From Urechis unicinctus (Eukaryota > Annelida > Polychaeta > Xenopneusta > Urechidae), in NCBI GenBank assembly GCA_034190875.2, contig CM067349.1:27637397-27701396 (forward strand): 64,000 nucleotides of DNA. The letters run 5' to 3'. A program made the position numbers and the translations under genes. A model generated the notes under the pieces. That model saw only the letters and a list, made by a program, of their open reading frames with translations. It ran no database searches and was not told where the DNA came from. Every line of letters begins with the position of its first letter. The first letter of the stretch is position 1. Below are positions 55,815 through 64,000 of this stretch, piece by piece.

Positions 55815-57680
55815 TATTTGTTGGGGTTCTTCAACACTGTGGATACTAATTGCTTTCTACCTAGCTCCATATTCCACAAGCTTTATGAAGATAAGAATAA
55901 TGATATACATTGGTCTTTTCACTTAACGACACATATTCTTAAGAATTTCTCCTGTTTAAACAACAGCTTTGTGATGTGACTCGCTATCCCTTCATGAAAC
56001 GTATATGCACCATCACATGATTCTTTGCTTCTTATGAGCGGTAATATTTATCAAATTTAAACAGGTAATGTTGAAAAGAGGCTAAAACTTATGGCTTGTG
56101 ATTACAGCTTGTGATCTATTTTCCTACTCGTTATGTTAGTTGCTGCTGTTGTCATTCTGATTAAATAATTTTTCAAAATCCAGATATTGTGTTTGTGAAA
56201 AACGATTGCGTGACCCAACTGTCTCGAATTCAACATGCAATTTCCAAACATTGCAACACACTGCACTCATTATTGTAGCGGTAATTACCAAAAGAACAAA
56301 ACATACCCTAGGATACCTCGGATAATGAGTACTGTTGTTGCAATATCAAATGAACTGCTAGCTTGAGCTAATTACAGCAACAAGAAAAGCACAGTTAAAC
56401 AGAACAAAGCACAAACTTGCACATTATCGTATAAAGTCCATTCGATTCAGACAGTCTACTGCTACGTTGGATCCCAATGACGTTGGATCCCAATAACGCT
56501 ATGTTGTTTTGATGATGTCGTCTTCTACGACGAATCGCCCAAAGCCTGTGCATTGCATTAACAGCGCACGTTGAAGCAGGATGATACCACGAGTAATGGC
56601 CAGCAATAAGGATTAGTAATCAAAGAAAAGTACTTGCATGTGTGTAAATCTGCGTATTAATGCGCGTGTGTTCGTGACTGTGACTTTCGTTTGGTGTAGG
56701 ATTCCACAGGCCTTCACTATGTATTTCACCATGAATGCAAATTAATAGCGTGTACCTTTGAAATAGCAATGTATATATCTTGACAAGAAGAGCGCCAATC
56801 CTAGCCATCGCTCCTGCTAGCGTTTGAGATTATAAATGAAAGAAAAGAAAGAATCAGTAACATTTGGTATTGCTCAGAGACATTGTGGTATGTTTAGATA
56901 TCATTGATTGACCTTGTCATGTACATACCTGGTATAAGTAGTGTGTTTATTCGATATTTGTTTAGTATGAATTGAAAACTTTTGTATGTTTCATAATCCC
57001 GAGCTTAGCCAATCAAGTTACGCCATGACAATATTTGGTTCCCGTCTGACATTGGATGTACAGATGTATTTCTAATGGCAACGCCAGAACAAGTATCTAA
57101 TATATGGGGACCTATGTGTACTTGTTTGATGTTGTGAGGTGATGCATGCCTTGAATAGTTATGGATGGATTGTTTCACGACTAGGTGTCTTCAACGCAAA
57201 CTCATTGCAGCTGCACAGGGAGATGGATAGCTTATCAGATTGTGTTTACCCTGCGCAATGCACATATTGGGACTCATGTTCTCCATGCACCTGATTGTAG
57301 GTAGCATAATTCTCAAAATCATCAAGTTTATTTGACTGATTGATTGGATCTGCATGAACAACAAAATATATTACTTAATTTCATACATTAATTAGCCGTT
57401 CCATGTTTAATGCTTAACGTCATTATGACGTTGGGCAAGGAATGTCCTAAATTGAACCGTCACAATGTCATCCTTGAGCTGATAAGTTGCCTCCCAAGCC
57501 AGAATATGACCCATAAATTAGTCATAAAGGTTACAGAGACACGCAATGGACCCATCTCCTCGCTCATTTCTCGCTTTATGAGAGGTATGCTGCAGGAACG
57601 TAGCGTACTTATGAACTCATCGTCGGTCCTTGGTGTGCTGATATTTACGACAATCCGTGCCGCCTTCATGTGCAAATGTT
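55815..57680. repeat. Large direct duplication, first copy (blocks A-B-C)
   Basis: Three blocks recur in the same order downstream. Block A (about 55815-56130) contains AGCTCCATATTCCAC and AGGCTAAAACTTATGG. Block B (about 56500-57075) contains ACCACGAGTAATGGCCAGCA and GACAATATTTGGTTCCCGTC. Block C (about 57440-57680) contains AACCGTCACAATGTC and AATGGACCCATCTC. A 16-base tandem repeat (ACGTTGGATCCCAAT, twice, 56464-56495) precedes block B. An open frame at 57410-57784 (plus, 124 codons) overlaps block C, but its reading is not kept in the second copy. Confidence 0.85.
56464..56495. repeat. Two tandem 16-base units
   Basis: ACGTTGGATCCCAAT followed by G, then the same word followed by A. This is a local slippage duplication just outside block B. 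Confidence 0.9.
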
Positions 57681-58004
57681 TGATGGTTTATGAGACTCAT
57701 GCCGCTCTGATATCATTCCATACTACCGCGGCCAATCAACGCCATTCTGCCCGCTTTGGTGATGGACCCAACATACTCTTGTGAACACCTGCAGTGAGCC
57801 ACGCTTCATGTGGCTGGTGAGATATTTGCTCCCTACGATACACGGACTGCCTGTGTTATTGCTCTTATCAACACTGAACAAATGGATAATGCAAACGATT
57901 GCCTATGCTTGCACACAAATGGATATAGAATTTGCCATGATAGATGATAATATGCACAGAGGTCTTATGCGTAAATTTTGTTTTTTAGCATAAATGCGAT
58001 GCGA

Positions 58005-61000
58005 CTTGTTTTGTATCGGGTTCTCTGCATGACTTATAATAATTACTCCCTACCAAGCTCCACATTCCACGTGCATAATACTGATAACAGGCATTTTATA
58101 ATTTCTGGTTTTTTGATGGAATGACACCAATTCATTCCCCGAGTCTAACGAACAGTTTGTTAAGTGACTCATCATTGATAATTCGCCACTCTGGAAGTAT
58201 ATGCGGCCTCACACAATTCGTTGCATCTAAAAATCAGTACTATTTATCAGAGATGAACAAGTACAGAGACGAATAGGGCAAAACTTATCTGTGGTTTGTG
58301 GTTGAAATTCACTGCAGCTAATGCATCCATTAAGATAACGTCTGCATTTCGATAAACGTTGGCTACAATGTAGACTAAAACACATACACAAGTTTCTTCA
58401 CGTGTGTCTACGATATAAAGTATCAGTTATGTGGCCAGAAGATAATCATATCCCGTTCCTGCTGCTAACGAAAGTCGGGTTCCAGATAACTTGTGATACG
58501 GATTCAGAATAGATCTACTTGTTACTGAATAGCAACTTAGGGTGTCACAAATAACGCCTGAATTCCCATGATGCTTGATGGTTTTAATTGAATCGTGATA
58601 GTTGAACCAGAAGGCATTGACAGGCTTATCCCCACTGTCTCTCAATATCGCAATAACCCAGTGTTACCACTTTGCTTGACTTGATACAGAATCAGAAGAA
58701 AGTGCCATTGCTTGGAAACTTTTAGAAACGAAGGTTGAACGTGTTTGTATCTAATTAACTTTGCTATAATGGTAAAGAGTACTGCCCTCTTTGTGTATTG
58801 TGTTTACAACGTACATCATTTGCGTCGGGGCTATCCGTTGTATATCCGTTTTGCTTTGTTCAAGCTGCTAGATTCATCTGTGTAATGTCAGTAACTGCGA
58901 CTGCTGATCCTTCTAGTATTAACCTTTAATTATTGAAGAAATATGTAAGACATCCATAACCTTGATGGCATTTTACATGTTTCGTTACGCCTAGATATAT
59001 AGTCGCATTTAGTGTTCACAACGTTCCATGCCAAACCTGGGCAATTAATATTCTTATTGTAGGGCTATTTTAATCGCTTTTAATTCAAAATACATTGGGG
59101 AGCACAAACAGTCTTGAATTTTATAGCAATAGGTTCAACCCATTTCATGCAAATTGGTTTCGAACAATCGCCGCATGTGTGCAAGGATGACTCATATATA
59201 TTAGTACCTAAATGATCTTGGTAGTTTCTACTTATGGATAATAAAACAATATATTTATAAAGATGCAGTTTCCCTGATTATATCTAAACAGATAAATATG
59301 CTCATCCCTTCATGTTTTTAATTAAAATATCACTTATTGCGGCGTCTTGGGAATTTGCCGCGAGAGGCAGGGCAGGGGGAGGGCATTTCAAATTAACAAA
59401 GACTTCGGAGATCAGATAAGTGTATGCATGCGGCTGTTTTATAATCGATATACGTTGTTGGGCAAAGATTAAATTGTATGCCCTCTTGTTATTGATTCGG
59501 ACACAACAACCATATCTCTGTTTACAAATAATGCTGAAATTTTGGGCTATAGTATGTTCTACGGTCATGTATGCCTGCATGCAACGCTCCCCAGTGCCTT
59601 TTGATGTGGCAACCCATCAGGTGAATAGGAGGCAAGCCTCATTTATGAAATACGATATTGGACTGTTTTACATGTAATTAATGAACCGTTCGGTTGAGGT
59701 TACCAGAGAAATAAAAAGAATACAGCTAATAGGACATAGCACTGTTTTGATTAAATGTCCGATTCAGCACATTCCATTCGCTCAGTAGCTGAGTCACATT
59801 TCACATTGACTGCGAATCAGGATCTTAACGACGCAGTGCTGTTGTTTTTTTGCTATCATCCCCTACGACGCATTGGTGGAGGCTTTTCGTTCGGTATTAA
59901 CAACGCACGTTAAGCACGTCATACCACGAGTAACGACCAGCAATCAGTATTAATAATCCAAGACAAGTACTTACCCAAGTCTATATCTGCGTATTTATGC
60001 GCGTGTGCTCGTTTCTGTGCCATTCATTTGGTATTGGAGTGAACTATGTATTTCAATCAGCATGCAAATTAATAACATAGTAATGTATGTCTTGATAGAA
60101 GAGCCCTAATCCTTCCCGTCGTTGCCTCGCGCCGCAGATATTATTAATGGCATGTTTTTGTATTATTGAGTGACCTTGCATGATGCGCTTAGGTGTTATT
60201 GGTTGAGATACAATTGAAAACTCTATTTTATATTCCTATAATCAAGCTTTATCGTGACAATATTTGTTTCCCGTCTGAAGTGGGTTGCACCTTAGTCGAG
60301 TTTGAATTTAACACTCTGGTGTGTTTTATAATCCTGTACAAAGCGAATCAAGCTTTATCTTGTCAATATTTGGTTCTCTTCCGAAGTTCGGTGTACAGAT
60401 GTATATTAATTGACAATGCATTTTATACCTGGCGAATTGATGTGTTTGAAACAAACAATCATACCAGTTACAAAGGGAAGTGGATCGTGGTGCGCCCGAT
60501 TGATGCTGGCGAGCGTAACTTTTAAAACGATATGAACGATCGTTGTTGTGCCCAAATATAGACACCACTCTTAATTTCAAGACGCTTCTTTGGCTTTATC
60601 AGTGTCCATACCTACTCTTCTAACTGAACGGCTCGGAAATGCAGTAACGATGGTGTGCATTCTACTTAGGTGGAGGTTCGTGGTTAATACTGTCCATGCA
60701 TTAGCTGATAATCCATTGATGTCCTCGATCCCACAATCAATGCCCCAGAGTGTTGATAGCTTCTTTTGGTTGCAATGCCCCCTACAACATTATCCGAGGG
60801 CGTGAAGATAAATCCGCTGAAAAGATATGTCCTCAATATAACCGTCACAATGTCGTCCTTACACTGATGAGTTGCCACGTTAGCCAGAATATGATCCATA
60901 CATCAGCCACTGGGGTTACAGAGACACTCAATGGACCCATCTCTTCATGCTACAGTCCGTCTCTTTTCCCCCTTTTATGTGAGGTATGCTGCAGCGTCCT

Positions 61001-61040
61001 CGTATGTTTATGAACTCATCATCGGTCCGTCTGGGATGCT
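58005..61040. repeat. Large direct duplication, second copy (blocks A'-B'-C')
   Basis: Block A' is at about 58005-58320, B' at about 59835-60410 and C' at about 60820-61040. A' looks well diverged from A, while B' and C' retain many exact words of 12-18 bases. The A'-B' gap (about 1.5 kb) is far larger than the A-B gap (about 0.4 kb), so the second copy gained sequence or the first lost it. B' contains an extra internal duplication: a segment with ATCAAGCTTTATC(G/T)TG(A/T)CAATATTTG occurs at 60240-60270 and again at 60347-60373, but once in B. Confidence 0.82.
58321..59834. other. Sequence between blocks A' and B' with no counterpart between A and B
   Basis: About 1.5 kb that could be an insertion in the second repeat copy. 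I recognise no transposon motif, and the longest frame (59302-59580, minus) is of chance length. Confidence 0.45.
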
Positions 61041-61484
61041 TTATCGATAGACGCAAAAAAACGGTGCAGTGAGGTGGGGTATTTGACACCTTATACGAAG
61101 CATAGAAACCTTTAAACTCGATTTCTTTTGGCTGACGCAAAAGCAGAAAAGTGTGGCAGGGCGGAAGTACATGAACTTATTTTATGTCAACCCAGTTTGA
61201 TCAAGTAGTGAGCGGCTTTTTGTACAATACAGGTTTATCATGTTTATTGCAGCCTAAATTTGCTTGACGATTTCGAAAGGAGACGAATAGTTTCCATCCG
61301 TAATGCCGCAATATCATGAGACAATTCCTTCAAGTCAATGTATTTAATTCCAAGATTCCTCTACGTGATTATGATATGAATGATTGTGAAGAAAATAATC
61401 AATATTGACGTGATCTAACCCAATGAAACCTATGTAAACGTGTAGGAGATCTCAACGGAGAAGTGCTGTCTTAAGAGATGTCAT

Positions 61485-61601
61485 TCAGAACAAGTGCAAT
61501 CTATCTTCGTTACTTGAATCAGACATTCCGTTAACGAGCTTTGTAGCTCGCCTATTAACTCCTTTTAATATGCCTATGTCAATATAAAATAACTGTGATC
61601 T
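61485..61601 (-). pseudogene. Non-LTR reverse transcriptase C-terminal fragment
   Basis: The minus-strand frame reads VRSQLFYIDIGILKGVNRRA followed by TKLVNG and ends EDRLHLF. This follows the VWSPYLxxDIxxLExVQRRATKLVxGL...YEERLxxL pattern found near the C-terminus of jockey/CR1-type reverse transcriptases. It covers the same protein region as part of the neighbouring 61925-62860 relic but with a different sequence, so it is a second, separate fragment. About 39 residues are readable. Confidence 0.7.
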
Positions 61602-61924
61602 CACCTGCATCTTGCGCGTCCTAAATAACACATAACAAGCGCGTGTATAGGGTGATAAACATTCTTCTGATCTCTCCAAGAACTCTGTTGGGCCTTTGCA
61701 GCTGGCTGTTGTCCTGCATTGTTTGATAGAATAAAATCGCTTTTCCGGTAAAAAATGATTCTTTGCCGTGCCTTATATATGTTTATAATAACAAATCTTT
61801 GCCAATTATTTCCATAGTCTGTTTCGCTATGTAAGCTTTGTTGTAAGTTATAAGCCATGCTCCATAGGTGCCATGCCAATAGTCGTCAACAGTTGAGTAC
61901 TAATCAGGTAGATATTAAGCATTA

Positions 61925-62860
61925 AAAGTGTACAGTGAATTGGCTGAAACTATCTTTGCTGGCAAACTATTCCTTGGGCTCACAAACCGATTAAAAAATC
62001 TATTCTTAGGTTTCTTCAAGGTGTGTGAATGTACCCGATGTCTTGAGTTTCCAGCACTGCAAAGCTTCATAAACTAATCGACACTAATATTATGTATACC
62101 TGAACATTTTGTATACCTGAGATCCTCACGAAGACGTTGTGTTTTACGATATGTCAGTCCTAGCAGGCACAATATGGGCTTGCAATCTAACTCAGAAATG
62201 TCGGCTAGGAGCTTAGCAGCAAGCAGTTGCACTCTTTCCATTAAATCGATATCACGTTGAAGCAATTGTAACTACGCCTGAATTGCATATTCTGGAGAAT
62301 GATGTGTCTTATAATGTTTGATAAGAAGTATCTTAGAGAGAATTCGGAACGTCCGTCTGTCAGCCTTTACTGCTACAGCACGGCATTGTTATATGTAAAT
62401 GACCAATCAATAATACCGATATCCTGTTTATCTACCATCTAAAACCGCCTTTTCGATAATCATACGCTTCTTATGAATTGATACCTTGAGGGACACAACT
62501 AACAACCTTTGAACTATCTCATGCAACGCAACTAATCACCTATCTCTGCCTTCTATTAGGAGTTATTTATCCATGCTAATACATTACTGCTGATGCCGTG
62601 GGCCATTAGTGTGCTAGCCAATCGTTGGTGGCGAACTGTGTCAAACGTTCTTTGTAAGTCTAAATAAATAACACCGACAGGGTTCCAAGAGTTAACCATT
62701 TTAGAAACGTCAGTGAAGTGTTTCCGTTATGATGCCCGCCTCAGATGTTAAGATAATTGGCGGGCTTCTGGCGATTGCCCTTTTTTAATAATTGGTGTAA
62801 ACAGTACAGTACAGTTCTTTCATGAATGGACTGGCTCAATGTGCCGCTGAACCCTATACC
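61925..62860 (-). pseudogene. Decayed non-LTR reverse transcriptase, fingers to C-terminus
   Basis: Read along the minus strand, PIIKKG (about 62800) resembles the (T)PIFKKG block. Then VGVIYLDLQRTFDTVRHQRL (from 62678) and MAHGISSNVLAWI (ending 62568) give the first catalytic aspartate in a YLDFxKAFDTVPHxRLL pattern. SCVPQGIN (62500-62477) is the GVPQGS block in another frame. The YADD region is not readable, which suggests a deletion of several hundred bases. The C-terminal part resumes with QRDIDLMERVQLLAAKLLAD and REDLRYTK, and ends with TLKKPKNRFFNRFVSPRNSL and a following PAKIVSANSLYTF. Many frameshifts and stops make this an old, inactive copy. It differs from the 23.6 kb element. Confidence 0.88.
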
Positions 62861-64000
62861 CATCTTACCCGAAGTCAAACCCTTCTTAAATGCAGCTAAT
62901 TCGAAGAGCATGCTTTTTTATGATAACCCCTTGATTTCCTTTGCGACGAGAACATCAGGGGTAAACAGCTATCGATAAAAGCATAATGTCTCAGAGTAAT
63001 ACAAAGGGTGCCAGCGGAATCGGCTCGTGTGTGAGTATAACCCTGTGTGAAGCAGATGTGAAAGAGCCGACGCAACCAGGGCATAGACATATTCAAATGT
63101 CACTTCCGTGGCACCTATTTTATCACGAAGACTCGGCTGAAGCTATCGACACAAAAAGAGAAATACTCATGACAACATCACGCAATGTATAACGCAGAGT
63201 TCGAGAACAGCATTATTAGATGGAAAATAATTTGGTACTTGCTGAAAATATAGTTAGTCGAGGCATCTCAAACAATATATTTCAACTGCTTAATGCTCTA
63301 TTCTCGTGGTTGACAGTGATCGTAGAAATTTCTTGTCGAGTCAGGGTAAATAATCCACAGTTTTTAAGGAATTGAAGGTAATAAGGTTCTGGCGGAACAA
63401 ACCTGGCTTAAATAGCTTGACATCGACTAGAATCGACACTAGTGAGTGATGCTTAAACGTAGCCCCGTAAGTACCAGTTCCCATTTTATAGTCTCTATGC
63501 TGACCGTCGGCTTGCACAAGACAAAAAAAATAATCCCGTAAATGATACGTACATGAATGTAACGCTTATATTTTCAGTATGCGGCGATAATTCTCTGATC
63601 CATGTCTAGTTGTTACTACTTAAATGTATAAACGCTCAATCTTCCTTTAATCTAATTTCGTATGATGTAAAAGTGTCAGATATAAATAGAAACCAATTTG
63701 CGCAGATTAACCACTTACAAGCCATGAACTCATGATATGAAGTAGCACCTAGACCAATAACAACCTCATTAAAGCGACCAATAACGCCACTTAGGCGACC
63801 AACTCTTAATTACCACTACTTTGAGCATATGAGGCTTATTAACTGGTTAGTACGACCAGCGTCATACACCTACTTAATTAATCCGGATAACGCATACCGG
63901 ATTCTCCATGTAGCTCAGTGAACTAGTAGCGCTCAAATGCAGAAGAGAGAATAATTTGAATAAACAGGAAATATCTAACATAACAACCATAAATGACAAC
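62861..64000. other. Unique AT-rich DNA to the window end, nothing recognised
   Basis: Lies upstream (minus-strand sense) of the reverse transcriptase relic and could hold its decayed 5' part, but no endonuclease motif could be read. The phrase GCGACCAA(T/C) recurs near 63775 and 63796. Confidence 0.45.

Overview
This window looks like non-coding, repeat-rich nuclear DNA from an animal, most likely an invertebrate. It is AT-rich and has very long microsatellites, several decayed non-LTR retrotransposon fragments, a decayed Tc1/mariner-like transposase and tRNA-derived sequences. There are no compact operons, Shine-Dalgarno-led genes, bacterial mobile elements or CRISPR arrays. The lineage cannot be fixed from the sequence alone. 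I found no intact host protein-coding gene; most open frames are short, and many of the longest are microsatellite translations.

Layout. 1-7.8 kb: unique AT-rich DNA with one tRNA-Trp-like relic (minus strand, about 2.4 kb) and one unrecognised 150-codon frame. 7.8-8.3 kb: long AT microsatellite. 8.3-18.2 kb: short tandem repeats, a (CAT)n array at 14.9 kb, a Tc1/mariner-like transposase remnant at 15.9-16.2 kb (minus), and a compound (CA)n(TA)n array at 17.9-18.2 kb. 19.9-20.2 kb: a 130-base direct duplication. 23.6-25.1 kb: the best-preserved mobile element, a plus-strand non-LTR retrotransposon 3' half with a recognisable reverse transcriptase, frameshifts, one in-frame stop and an (ATT)n tail.

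26.1-38.3 kb: two inverted copies of an unrecognised element (26128-27795 and 35474-38319) about 7.7 kb apart. The right copy carries two extra segments, one of them a 128-base tandem duplication. Both copies share a well-conserved open stretch. Between them, at 30.9-31.4 kb, is an inverted repeat whose loop is a pure (TA)n tract, followed by a second (TA)n tract and a second hairpin. 38.7-39.2 kb: a purine-rich tract that switches to a pyrimidine-rich tract at an exact palindrome centre. 43.75-44.85 kb: a 1.1 kb (TATG)n array. About 49.2 kb: a tRNA-Lys-like relic. About 50.0-50.35 kb: a second reverse transcriptase fragment (minus).

55.8-61.0 kb: an old large direct duplication with blocks A-B-C followed by A'-B'-C'. 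61.5-62.9 kb: two further non-LTR reverse transcriptase relics on the minus strand, one spanning from the fingers/palm region to the C-terminus. No set of genes works together here. The structure is the product of transposition, segmental duplication and microsatellite growth.
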